DNA of 64,000 bases from Pogonophryne albipinna (GCA_028583405.1 JAPTMU010000424.1:50178-114177), one strand, 5' to 3'; counted from the first letter of the stretch, positions 22,715 to 33,908 are shown. Notes: generated by a model from the sequence alone, not told the origin. Numbers and translations are program-made.

Positions 22715-23745
22715 TGTACTTCTACTTGAGTAAAGGATGTGTACTTCTGCTTGAGTAAAGGATGTGTGTACTTCTACTTGAGTACAGTATGTGTGTACTT
22801 CTACTTGAGTAAAGGATGTGTGTACTTCTGCTTGAGTAAAGGATGTGTGTACTTCTGCTTGAATAAAGGATGTGTGTACTTCTACCTGAGTACAGTATGT
22901 GTGTACTTCTGCTTGAGTAAAGGATGTGTGTACTTCTACCTGAGTAAAGTATGTGTGTACTTCTACTTGAGTAAAGGATGTGTGTACTTCTGCTTGAGTA
23001 AAGGATGTGTGTACTTCTACCTGAGTACAGTATGTGTGTACTTCTGCTTGAGTAAAGGATGTGTGTACTTCTACTTGAGTAAAGGATGTGTGTACTTCTA
23101 CTTGAGTAAAGGATGTGTGTACTTCTGCTTGAGTAAAGGATGTGTGTACTTCTACCTGAGTAAAGGATGTGTGTACTTCTACTTGGGTAAATGATGTGTG
23201 TACTTCTACTTGAGTAAAGGATGTGTGTACTTCTACTTGAGTAAAGGATGTGTGTACTTCTGCTTGAGTAAAGGATGTGTGTACTTCTGCTTGAGTAAAG
23301 GATGTGTGTACTTCTACCTGAGTAAAGGATGTGTGTACTTCTACTTGGGTAAAGGATGTGTGTACTTCTACTTGAGTACAGGATGTGTGTACTTCTACTT
23401 GAGTAAAGGATGTGTGTACTTCTACCTGAGTAAAAGATGTGTGTACTTCTACTTGGGTAAAGGATGTGTGTACTTCTACTTGAGTACAGGATGTGTGTAC
23501 TTCTACTTGAGTAAAGGATGTGTGTACTTCTGCTTGAGTAAATGATGTGTGTACTTCTGCTTGGGTAAAGGATGTGTGTACTTCTACTTGAGTACAGGAT
23601 GTGTGTACTTCTACTTGAGTACAGGATGTGTGTACTTCTACTTGAGTAAAGGATGTGTGTACTTCTACTTGAGTACAGGATGTGTGTACTTCTGCTTGAG
23701 TAAAGGATGTGTGTACTTCTGCTTGAGTAAAGGATGTGTGTACTC
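22715..23745 (+). repeat. 27-bp minisatellite, about 38 copies
   Basis: The unit is gtgtacttctacttgagtaa followed by aggatgt. Variants are tgcttg, acctg, gggtaaa, agtacag and tatgtg. Being nine codons long, it leaves a frame open over most of the array (repeating CVYFYLSKG), broken only by two aaatga variants at 23,194 and 23,545. The unit derives from the tacttctacttgagtaaa stretch at 22,715. Confidence 0.95.
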
Positions 23746-23808
23746 TTGGCCTCTCTGGCTGAGTGTTATCTTCAGAGATGTGTACTCCTTCAGTTGTTCC
23801 ACCTCTCC

Positions 23809-24368
23809 GCCCTGAGCAGAGTTTAGCAGGAAGTGACCCGGCTCAGAAACCACCAGGAATTCCCCAAAGCTAAAAGTAAACGTGGGGTTTCTGTGTTTTC
23901 CGCAGCATGATGCGTATTTTAGTGAAGCGGTGATCAGCGCCCTGTCTAATTACACAGGAATCAATCACTGAGTAACGAGTGTTTGGGGAGCCTCTAATCC
24001 TCTGCATCTGTTGAGGGTAGCTCCAGCTAACATTCACACGCTCAACCTCCACTGGTCCCAGACCAGCAGGGAGGGAACAATACACCAGACTCATCATCTC
24101 ACCACAGCTTTATTACTGAGAGCCTGCAGTCAAGTTTTCATTTAGTTTATGACTGAGATATTTTTCAAAAACCAATACTCTACTTCTGTTGACATGTTAA
24201 AGGTTACATTTTACTGATGTTTGATGTTTTAAAAACCGATATTCGAGAATACAGTGCCGTCAGAAAGACTCGGATATCGTACTGAAGTTAACAATAACAA
24301 CAAAAACCAGATGATATCTTCAAATATTCAACAGAACAACAGTTTTTATTGACTGATGCTATCAACCT
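23809..24368. other. No gene recognised
   Basis: Unremarkable sequence between two transposon-like elements. A 75-codon minus-strand frame at 23,870-24,097 resembles nothing known. Confidence 0.4.
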
Positions 24369-24440
24369 TTAGCTGGCTAACGTTAGCTAGGTAGCTCGCT
24401 TAGCTTAGCTACCGATCTAACAAGCTAGGTAGCGAATGTT
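24369..24440 (+). repeat. GCTAGC-rich direct repeat, left copy
   Basis: The block ggtagctcgcttagcttagc followed by tctaacaagctagg recurs in the same orientation at about 24,884-24,955, right of the foldback MITE. Confidence 0.7.
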
Positions 24441-24855
24441 CAACCCAGTCTCACGGCATGTCGTGTTATCGTCAGGACATGTAATCTATTGATTTGTGTT
24501 CACCAGCACGATTCTCCCCTTTTTCTCGTGTCACACAGAACGATTTTAAAAGCATTGTATTTCTATTGGTAGTGTGTGTCGTGCCTGCACCTCGTCTTTC
24601 TGTCCGGTCGGGTTCATAAAAACATGTTCTTACTCAATATCTGACCCTAACCCTTTTATTTTAAATTGTATAATGTCTGACTTTTTTTGCCGTCCGCGAG
24701 GAAAATAAATGGCTCAGAGTCTCAGAATACTGACATCTGTATTTTGTTATTGTTTACATTGCTTTTTAAATCGTTCTGTGTGACACGAAAGAAAAGGGGA
24801 AATGGTGTTGGTGAACACGAATCAATAGATTACATTACAATGCCGTGAGACTGTT
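24441..24855. mobile_element. Foldback MITE with inverted repeats of about 110 bp
   Basis: The left arm starts caacccagtctcacggcatg and the right arm ends in atgccgtgagactg. Inside, gtgttcaccagcacgatt, gtgtcacacagaacgatttt and their reverse complements face each other. The same family provides the ends of the 6.7-kb composites at 27,250-33,908 and 55,440-62,236. No coding capacity is visible. The superfamily is not identified. Confidence 0.7.
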
Positions 24856-24883
24856 TTGGAATCCTAACGTCAGCTATTTAGCT

Positions 24884-24955
24884 GGCAAATGTTATCTAGG
24901 TAGCTCGCTTAGCTTAGCTAGCTCTCTAACAAGCTAGGAAGCAAATGTTAGCTAT
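24884..24955 (+). repeat. GCTAGC-rich direct repeat, right copy
   Basis: Partner of 24,369-24,440. The copies share ggtagctcgcttagcttagc but have several differences. Confidence 0.7.
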
Positions 24956-27249
24956 CGACTAGCTGTGGCCAACTTTGTGGCTCTGGTTATTAAAATGTGA
25001 ATTATAATTGAACCATGTATGATTCGACTTGTTGTTGTTGTATGTAAGCAGACGCTGTTATTCAGCAGCAGCTCCAAACATCAACGTAATGCCTCTAATA
25101 TACGCCTTCTGAATAAAGTAATCACATGTTGGCTGTAACTCCATGCCAGTTCATTGAAAAGCTCAAAAACAGTAGCAATAGCTATCCTACTGCCGGCAAA
25201 GGGGAATAGTGATATAGGTCTGATCAAGACTTTTTGTCCACTGAAAGTTCAATAAGAGTATGACTAAGTATGATAAAGAAATGTAAGAGACTTGACATGA
25301 CTTTCCCACGCTTCCTTCAAAGGGCCCGTCCTCCCTGTGAACCGTCCCTCTGAGATGAATCACGGAATAAGGGTTTTATTCTTATACGTCTTGGTTGAGG
25401 TGAACTACTGGGAACAATAAGCATTAACCTCATAAAACATGCCGTCTGGGGTCAAAGGAGAAGAAGCAGCTCCTGTATTTCCTCTCATCTTTCCTACAGA
25501 CCCTCTCTCAGCTCCTCTTCCTCTCCTCTGCGTGGCTCTCAGGACTTTTCTGTAATTAAAGCCAAATGACTTCCCTCTTCTTTTCCCCACAGCTGCTCCC
25601 ATGTAACCACTGCTATTAAAGATACCAGAGAAAAGACACGTTTACCACCTGTAATGATATTGCAATTGATTCACAAACAGTTTAAGTCACTAGGGACACT
25701 AAACAGGACATATTTAAAATACATCTTACTAACAAGAGTTCAAGTTTAATACAGAAACAAAACCAAGCTAAAACCAAGCAAGGAGTCAGAAGGACCATCA
25801 AAACGTGAATGTTTGAATGCATTTATAATACTTTGATACCATAGGCTTCATCGTAGCAGGACATGCTGTAATGCTAACAGACAGGTAAGAACGAGAGAGC
25901 CTTCAGGCCCAGACGTGATGTTATAGGAACAAGAAACAATAATAAACATTATCCCAAACAACAAACATCAATACAAACAAGCTATGAAGACAGAAGGATA
26001 TTAGGGCCACATTTATTTTGAGATTTGACCAGAAGTGATTCGAAAAATATAATTTTTCTCAGAAGTCCAAAAAGAAAAATCCACTTTTGTGGAAAAACAA
26101 ACACTTACCCTAACTACCTAACATGAGTATTGATAAGTCTGAACCCTGGTTTAAAGCAGGTAAGATGTAATAAACACAGTTAGTCGTCGTTATTATGTAC
26201 CGTGAAGTACCATGCATACAAATACATCAATCTCCAAAAGACAAGGCAGGATTTATGGCAGATTAAAGTTTAGAGGGAGAGATTAACGATCCCATCACCT
26301 CCACACACGCTCACACCAGAGTTCACACCAAACACACCGGGTGTTACCTGATATTCTGCCCCCCCTCATGTCAGAGGTTCCTCCAGATGGGAGTTTTGTT
26401 CCAGACCCTTTGTGACCTCCAGAGGCGTTGGAGTGTGATCCCTGCAGACCCCAATATCCCCCCCAAAATCCTCCCAAAACAACCCCCAATATCCACCCCA
26501 ATATCCCCCCAAAACAACCCCCAGTATCCCCCCAATATCAGATTTTGGCCACTTGATGATGTCATAACGATGTTTTGTCTTGTGTAACCATTAGCCAATC
26601 AGCAACAAGGTAACCCCCCCCCCCCCCCTTATCACCTGAATCTCCTCCTAGAGCACCATTGAGTTCTTTGTAACCAAATGTCTCTCAGAGGGGCGTGGGG
26701 AGGGGCTCCTTGTTTTCATCTAAAGTAACAGACAGAGAATCAGCACTTTGGAAACAGGGCTGAAACAGAGGGGATTATGGGTAATGCTGCAATGATCTGT
26801 TTGGTGTTTCAGCCAATCAGAGACAGGGTCTGGATATATCTGAGACCTGTGATATAGTGATGAAGAGGAGGATGACAGGGGACCTTTCAGAGATGTTTAG
26901 CTCCGTCTTTATTTCTCTAAAACCTCCCGGTCGTGTTACATTCGAGGAATTCAAGCGTTTCCGGATAAAACCTCAGAAATACTTTTGTGTATAAAAACCG
27001 TAACGTGAAACTCTCCGTGCTCTCAGAGCCGTCTGACTGCAGCTTCTCCTCCGGGGGTCCGCTCACTTTAAAACCACGAGACGAGAAGCCAAACCCGTCC
27101 ACTTTCTGGAAACTCTTCTTTATTTTGGCTTTTGCTGCAAAAACTAAAGAAATGCATTGAAATGAAAACGACTGCTTTACAGTCCTCAGTGCGCTGATGA
27201 TGAACGATGACTCTGAGAAGGAGAAGTGTTCGATCTCACTGTTCTGCAC
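24956..27249. other. No intact gene; outer part of the large inverted repeat begins here
   Basis: Some open frames here are mirrored at 62,237-64,000 with few changes, which reflects the inverted repeat and not selection. The 111-codon frame at 26,917-27,252 (-) differs by a Gly/Val change from its mirror and resembles no family. A C-rich block at 26,455-26,530 has irregular cccccaatatc units, and a run of about 15 C lies at 26,614-26,628. Confidence 0.45.
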
Positions 27250-27782
27250 CAACCCAGTCTCCCAGCATGTCGTGTTATAGTCACGACATGTAATCTATTG
27301 ATTCGTGTTCACCAACACGATTTACCCCTTTTTTTTGTGTCACACAGAACGATTTTAAAAGCTATGTATTTCTATTGGTAGCATGTTTCGTCCTTTTGTC
27401 CGGTCGGGTCGTGGAAGACCGGAAGCTGTGTGGTTCATGAAAACATGTTCTTACTCAATATCAAGCCACGATTATTCTTTTTTCATTTTAAATCGTATAA
27501 TGCCGTCTGTGAGGAAAAGAAACGGCTCAGAGCCTCAGGATACTGACATCTGTATTTTTAAATCTTTTTTTCCTTCTAATTTGTTATTCTTTTCTAAATA
27601 ACACTGTTATTTACTATTTACTCACCAATAACACACAATTATCCTTGTTTTTATTTACTTGTTTAATTCCATAATCTCTGGCTTTTTTGGCGTCCGTCAG
27701 GAACTGAATTTCAAAATAAAAATAACCGGAAACAGACGTAGCATCGTTGCGATACACAGCCACTGAACTGATTACCCAAGAT

Positions 27783-29771
27783 TAGGGTTGGTATCGTTTG
27801 AATTTCCACGATTCTGATTCCGATTCCGATTCTACTTTTCGATTCCGGTTCTTAACGGTTCTTGATTCCGGTTCTTTGAGGCAGGGTAACAAAATGATAC
27901 ACGCTTCTTCCACCAAGAAATTACATTTATTCGAGAAACTTTGACACAGGTTAGTTTACAGTAATATTCACATGAATCAGTCTGTTTATATTCACTGCTA
28001 TGTAACTGTAACCTGAACCACTGAAGCTACAACAGTGCAACTTTTAAAGGAACCCCCCCCCCATTTAAAAACAGTTGTTGTTGAGAAAAACAAGCAGATC
28101 TGCCTCTCAGGCAAACCGGGAAGAAATGTTTGAACATTTGAAAGCAAAATGCTTCAATCTGGTGCACTTTGAGCAGAATGACTAGAGACTAGATCTAGGG
28201 GAACTCTAAACACCCATATGAAAAAGATCGGTTTACATTTTAATAATTAAATAAGTATGTGAACATAACCAGTAACCCATAGCCAATAACAAACACATGT
28301 AACGTGTTTTATTTTTGTTGTTCATTCATATCTTATTTTACTATTTTATTTATGCATATTTTTGTATCTCTCCAGTTTAAACGATATGTCTGGTTTACTG
28401 TCCTATAGTTTACATTGGAATGATTTCAAACCTGTTTTATCCCAATCATTATAAAGGAGAGCCTTGGAAATATGTGTTTACATAAATTGTGATCAAACCG
28501 TTTGAACTTAGACTAAAGTGAACTATCTGAACCCTCAGAGTCCTTTACCTCACTGAGCTGTAGTTATCAGCCTCTCAGTCTGACTGGAGAGGACTCTCCT
28601 CCAGCCCTCAGAGTCCTTTACCTCACTGAGCTGTAGTTATCAGCCTCTCAGTCTGACTGGAGAGGACTCTCCTCCACCCCTCAGAGTCCTTTCCCTCACT
28701 GAGCTGTAGTTATCAGCCTCAGTCTGACTGGAGAGGACTCTCCTCCACCCCTCAGAGTCCTTTACCTCACTGAGCTGTAGTTATCAGCCTCAGTCTGACT
28801 GGAGAGGACTCTCCTCCAGCCCTCAGAGTCCTTTACCTCACTGAGCTGTAGTTATCAGCCTCTCAGTCTGACTGGAGAGGACTCTCCTCCACCCCTCAGA
28901 GTCCTTTCCCTCACTGAGCTGTAGTTATCAGCCTCAGTCTGACTGGAGAGGACTCTCCTCCACCCCTCAGAGTCCTTTACCTCACTGAGCTGTAGTTATC
29001 AGCCTCAGTCTGACTGGAGAGGACTCTCCTCCAGCACTCAGAGTCCTTTACCTCACTGAGCTGTAGTTATCAGCCTCAGTCTGACTGGAGAGGACTCTCC
29101 TCCAGCCCTCAGAGTCCTTTACCTCACTGAGCTGTAGTTATCAGCCTCTCAGTCTGACTGGAGAGGACTCTCCTCCACATCATTGGAGAAACATCTTCTT
29201 CTTCCGTTAGAGCAGCTAGCACCAGATGCTAATAACAACAGCGCGTACCGGTGCACCCTCCCTCTCTCCCTTTCTCCCTCCCTCCCTCGCACTTTGGCTG
29301 TGAGCTGCGGGCGCCAGATAAGCCAACATCCCCCATTTTCATCACTTACAGCGCCCATCGTACAGGGCAAATGAAACGTGTAACCGGGATGAAAAGGGTG
29401 TTACATTTACTTAATTATGAATGTTGTTACATCAAGGCCGAAAATTAGGATGAGCCCCAACGGTCAAAAATGTTTTCTTCCCTCCCAGATCTGTCAGCGC
29501 AGCGCCTCCACAGATCTGGCGCCCTAGGCGAACATCTATAACACCAGTGCTACGGGCCGGCCCTGGTCTCAGGTTACGCTGTAGGAAGTGTAGGTACAAC
29601 GCTACATTTCCCGCCTCGCTGCAGTCATACAGTAGGCTACGGAGAGCGGCGAGAAACATTTCCTCAGGCATCGAAAAGCGGAACCGAAATTCACATTTCT
29701 AAATGATGCCGTTGGAATCGAAATGTTGGAACCGGTTCCGAACCGGAACCGGTTCTCGGTACCCAACCCTA
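27783..29771. mobile_element. hAT-type non-autonomous element (left-arm copy)
   Basis: It starts tagggttggtatcg and ends ggtacccaacccta, and is flanked on both sides by the 8-bp direct repeat cccaagat (27,775-27,782 and 29,772-29,779). An 8-bp target duplication with tagggtt-type ends fits hAT. The subterminal parts are rich in gattccg and ccggttctt repeats. The interior contains the 71/73-bp array and a block with gggccggccctg. No transposase domain is recognisable. A 79-codon minus frame at 29,432-29,671 has no known match. Confidence 0.82.
28531..29178 (+). repeat. 71/73-bp minisatellite, 9 copies
   Basis: Each unit contains ctcagagtcctttacctcac, tgagctgtagttatcagcct and ctggagaggactctcctcca. 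A ct dinucleotide is present or absent (cagcctctcag or cagcctcag), giving 73 or 71 bp. The mirror array at 60,380-60,955 has 8 copies. Confidence 0.93.
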
Positions 29772-31060
29772 CCCAAGATCCTCAGCTTGAAGCTCGGTGA
29801 TTGGATGTTGTAGCCGCAATGCATGTTGGGATATGGTGTTTATGCGATATGAAATCCGAAAAACATTTCTGAGTTTAGGATGGCCGAAGACACTACACTA
29901 CCCATAATCCCCAGCTATCGTTTAGGACTACAGTCCCCGTGATTAATCTTCAAGCTCTGATTGGATATTGGAGGGCAGTGCGCCAAGGTTACGCCGAGCG
30001 TCAAACAGCATTTTGAAATGGAACGAAACCACGCCAGACTATCCAAAACTGGACTCGAACGCCCAACGAGAACTACACATGCTGGCTATTGTGTTCCGCA
30101 ACATGTTCTATGGGACGTCTCGACTGAACGTTTTCGTTTTCCCCAAAATGAGAAGTTGACAGTATTAAACTGTGTACAGCCCTGGAGGTTTAGGCCATAG
30201 GAAACACATTGGTGTGTACACATTTAAAACGTGTAATTACTAAATGGGTGAAAATCGCTTGTATCCATAATGGCAGCATTAATATATTCCCACATGACAG
30301 CTCATTGTTACTTTGTAATTCTACTCCACTACAATTCAGAGGTTAACCTGGTATTTTGACTCCACTACATTTATTTTAGTTACTCTGCAGATTCTGATTA
30401 ATGATGTGAAATATAAACAACCCTTAAATCAGACTTTAGTTACACCTGAGTAAAACTCAGGAAAGGTGATTGTCAAGTGCCAACAATCATGAGAGATATT
30501 TGATAGTTGGTGCTCGAGAAGACTAAACATGTATCTGCAGATCTCTATAAAGTATATTCATTACTCGTTATTCTCTACTAATAGTTCATTAAAGACTGTA
30601 TATTATGGCTATTTTGCACATCCCTTTCAAGATTTCAAGATGTTCTAAGTGCTTCAACATAGTTAACATTGCAGGAAAGCAATACATTAGACGTTAAATA
30701 CTTTGTCAGACTTAATATTTATCTGTAGATAGATACCCCCAAAGCTTTTTTCTTATTTGAAAGTAGTGTTAATTTCGTTGACTAAAACTATGACGAAATA
30801 TGTTCGTCAACGACCTTTTTTTCCATGACGAAAACGAAACGATGACGAGACGGCACCGACGGCAGTAAACAATAACTGTAACGAAATCATCATGCAATAT
30901 CGTTGACGAAAAGTGACGAGACGAAAATGTAGTTCACTAAATAAAAACTATGCCAAAATCTGTCTTTACTTTCGTTGACGAAAAAGGAGGAGACGAAATA
31001 TTATCAAAGATAACGTTACATCTCTGATAGTCAGTTTTTCTCCCAGCAGTTCCATTTCCG

Positions 31061-31188
31061 GTGCTGCGGCTGGGCAGCAGCTGTGTGTCTGTGCTGCGGC
31101 TGGGCAGCAGCTGTGTGTCTGTGCTGCGGCAGGGCAGCAGCTGTGTGTCTGTGCTGCGGCTGGGCAGCAGCTGTGTGTGTCTGTGCTG
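31061..31188 (+). repeat. 30-bp minisatellite, 4 copies
   Basis: The unit is gtgctgcggctgggcagcag followed by ctgtgtgtct, with a gcaggg variant. The mirror array in the right arm has 13 copies. The 270-bp difference equals the observed step in coordinate sums (89,560 to 89,290). Confidence 0.93.
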
Positions 31189-31251
31189 CGCGCGGCGGTA
31201 GATTTGAATTACACCGGGCAGCGGCACAATGTGAACTGTCAGGAAGACTTG

Positions 31252-31476
31252 GGTCTAACTCATGGTCTAACTTGTGGTCTAACTCATGGTCTAACTCGTG
31301 GTCTAACTCATGGTCTAACTCGTGGTCTAACTCGTGGTCTAACTTGTGGTCTAACTCATGGTCTAACTCGTGGTCTAACTCGTTGTCTAACTCGTGGTCT
31401 AACTTGTGGTCTAACTCATGGTCTAACTCATGGTCTAACTCATGGTCTAACTCGTGGTCTAACTCGTGGTCTAACT
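31252..31476 (+). repeat. 12-bp minisatellite (GGTCTAACTCRT), about 19 copies
   Basis: Units are ggtctaactcat, ggtctaactcgt or ggtctaacttgt. All frames are stop-poor: one reads repeating Gly-Leu-Thr-Cys/His/Arg, another Ser-Asn-Ser-Trp. The mirror at 57,836-58,037 has about 17 copies. Confidence 0.93.
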
Positions 31477-32404
31477 AACCTTATTCAACAGAAAATAAAA
31501 TGGCAACAACAGGGCTTGGGAGCAGTGGTCGCACTCGCGTTAACCGAATACCCCCCGTCAGCGCGAGTGAGTGATAAATTGTGCACTCGACGGGTAATAA
31601 TGGATTATGACGGAAATGTTACGATCCTGTCCGTCAAAATGACTGACAACGAAAAAGTCTAAAGCCACCACTGCTTGGGAGAAAGAAACGATGTGATATT
31701 TGGGCCCATTTTCGCTACAATGAGGCGGAGAAAAAAAGCGAATGCATTGTTTTATCAGAAGGGAAGCAATGTGGCCATAACACAGGTAAAAACACCACAA
31801 ACCTGATACTCTCTGCAAAGCTGCTCAATCATTCAACCTGTGGTTCATCAAATAAGGACAAGATAATCTTATTGTGAAATACGTTTGACTAAAATGACAA
31901 ATGATTGGTTTTGGCTCGACTAGTTTGACTGAAATGTTCTATATAATCTGATGACTAAAAAAGACTCAACAGTTTTCATTGACAAAAAGTAGACTAAAAT
32001 AATTAGTTTTCTTTGATTAAAATAAGACTAAAATGCTCAGACTTTTAGTCGACTAAAACTTGACTAAATAAAAACAGGATGAAGGTGACTAAATATGACT
32101 AAAACTAAAAAGGAAATTTAACACAGGACTAAGACTAAAACTAAATTAAAAAATAGCTGACGAAATTAACACTCTTTGAAAGAAGACCTTAATCTAAAGT
32201 ATTCTTTAATGTGTTAATAAAGGTTAATTAGTTTGTCTGTTTTGCACATCCTCATATTAATATCTTTGTACATCCGGCACTAAACTGTTTTATTGTAGAG
32301 ATCACTTACAGTATCTTCTTGATTTTTTATATTCTATACTTCTATCATTGACCTTCTACTTTCCCCCTATGAAAGTATGGACTCTTAATATTGTTTTAAT
32401 CAAA

Positions 32405-32505
32405 TAACATTATTCAACAAAAATAACATTATTCAACAAAAATAACATTATTCAACAAAAATAACATTATTCAACAAAAATAACATTATTCAACAAAAAT
32501 AATTC
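32405..32505 (+). repeat. 19-bp repeat, 5 copies
   Basis: The unit is ataacattattcaacaaaa. The mirror at about 56,845-56,905 has 3 copies. Confidence 0.92.
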
Positions 32506-33189
32506 AATAACGTGCTTTAACCACTAGGCGGTGACACAAGGTACACACAGCATACTAATAATAACTTTGTATTATTAGTGTAGGACACTTGTGTATGTAT
32601 AACATCTGAAGATGTGTAGTTTTATTCATGCGTTCACATAATGTTACAGCATATTGCTATACTATTTCAGACTCAGTATTTACATTCTTACATTCAAAGG
32701 AAATCAGTAATATCTTTAAAAACTACAAGTCCTTTTCTATCAGCTGTGCACCGTTATGGTGTAAATATAACCTATCTATGAATGAGATCAAATGTAAAAG
32801 TCAGCCGAATTAGTGTTGATACTGCAAGGAGACGTATTGTGTGAAGAGAAATGTAAGATATTGTTTAATTGCTGATATATTTATGATCCACGTCACATTT
32901 TCAGTGTTGGCGGCATTTCTTCTGTTTGTCTAGAAGTCTTCTGATCAGGGCTCTATAAATAAAGAACTATGGCAGATCTGTAATATGTAATGCAGCCGAA
33001 CCGTGTATTACAATGCCGTTATGTGATGACTTTCAAAGAGAAAAGCAAGAACACTCTGAATTAAGTATTATTTTCTATTAAAAAAAATGTTTTTCCGATT
33101 TCATATCATATAAACACCAAATCCCAACATGCATTGCGGCTAAACCATCCAATCAGCGAGCTTAAACCATAACTGCGGATCTTGGGTAA

Positions 33190-33562
33190 TCGCTCGAAAT
33201 GCCTACGTACCTAACGGACATCCTTCACCCACATGACCCACCCCGGAACCTGCGGTCCTCAGACTCTGGCCTGCTCACCACCCCCCGCACCAAACTGCGA
33301 ACCTTCGGGGACAGAGCCTTCAGCGTGGCAGCCCCCCCCCCTCTGGAACGCTCTCCCTGCGGAGATTCGCAACATCCCCACACTCGACGCCTTCAAAGGG
33401 CCCTCAAGTCCCATCTGTTTGCCAAGGCTTTCGGCCCCTAATCGATCTGTTGTTCTGTCTGTCTGACTTTTGGTTTGTTATGTTGGTTTTTGCCCTATTA
33501 CTTGTAAAGCGACCTTGGGTCCTTGAAAGGCGCTATATAAATCCAAGCTATTATTATTATTA
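33190..33562 (+). pseudogene. L2-type LINE 3' fragment (left-arm copy)
   Basis: Translation from about 33,199 reads PTYLTDILHPHDPPRNLRSS, then GLLTTPRTKLRTFGDRAFSVAAP. It continues in another frame as LWNALPAEIRNIPTLDAFK and returns to the first frame for LKSHLFAKAF. This is the C-terminal segment after the reverse transcriptase of L2/Maui-type LINEs (pattern L.P..P.R.LRSS...L..PR.....GDRAFS..AP..WN.LP..IR.....FK..LK.HLF). One shift lies in a C run near 33,331-33,341, another near 33,398. The 3' UTR has gtaaagcgaccttgggtcct and ggcgctatataaat, then a (tatt/att)n tail. The reverse transcriptase and endonuclease are absent. It interrupts the inner part of the composite transposon's right TIR. 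Confidence 0.8.
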
Positions 33563-33908
33563 TTACGTCTGTTTCCGGTTATTTTTATTTAGAAATTCAG
33601 TTCCTGACCCGTTTCTTTTCCTCACAGACGGAAACAAAAGTCCGACATTATACGATATAAAATAAAAACAATAATCGTGGCTTGATATCGAGTAAGAACA
33701 TGTTTTTATGAACCCCACAGCTTCCGGTCTTCCAACACCCGACCGGACAAAAAGACGCAGGCACGAAACTTACTACCAACAGAAATACATTGCTTTTAAA
33801 ATCGTTCTGTGTGACACGAAAAAAAAAAAGGGGAAAGTCGTGTTGGTGAACACGAATCAATAGATTACATGTCCTGACTATAACACGACATGCCGTGAGA
33901 CTGGGTTG

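Larger units (their letters stand above)
18293..23808 (+). mobile_element. Short-TIR DNA-transposon-like element inflated by two minisatellites
   Basis: The left end is cagaggtggaagtagtagag at 18,293. The right side ends in gttccacctctcc near 23,808, whose reverse complement gives gagaggtggaac. Non-repeat parts at 18,293-18,414 and 22,600-22,714 carry gtactttactccacta, acttaagtaca and tacttgagtaaa. These are the wording of a very common teleost non-autonomous element that starts cagaggtggaag and ends cttccacctctg. Such elements are usually under 1 kb; this one spans about 5.5 kb because of the arrays at 18,415-22,345 and 22,715-23,745. No target duplication is evident. The superfamily is not determined. 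Confidence 0.6.
30764..32174. mobile_element. hAT-like non-autonomous element (left-arm copy)
   Basis: The ends are agtgttaatttcgttgac and gctgacgaaattaacact, flanked on both sides by the 8-bp direct repeat tttgaaag (30,756-30,763 and 32,175-32,182). Subterminal regions are made of gacgaaa and gactaaaact motifs. The interior carries two minisatellites (30 bp and 12 bp). No transposase is recognisable. A related remnant lies at 16,129-17,020. Confidence 0.75.
27250..33908. mobile_element. Long-TIR composite transposon, left-arm copy (6.7 kb)
   Basis: The ends are caacccagtctc at 27,250 and gagactgggttg ending at 33,908. The inverted arms read inward through gtgttcaccaacacgatt, gtcacacagaacgatttt, the aaccggaaacagacgta block, acccaagatcc, and cgcaatgcatgttggga, ending near 29,870 and 33,085. 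Without insertions each arm would be about 620 bp. The left arm is split by a hAT element (27,783-29,771), the right arm by an L2 fragment (33,190-33,562), and the interior holds a second hAT-like element (30,764-32,174). No transposase of its own is visible. Confidence 0.7.

Noticed and set aside
26917..27252. A 111-codon minus-strand frame conserved in both arms
   Set aside because: Conservation is explained by the inverted duplication. The two copies differ by a non-synonymous change, no family is recognised, and the start lies at the border of a transposon.
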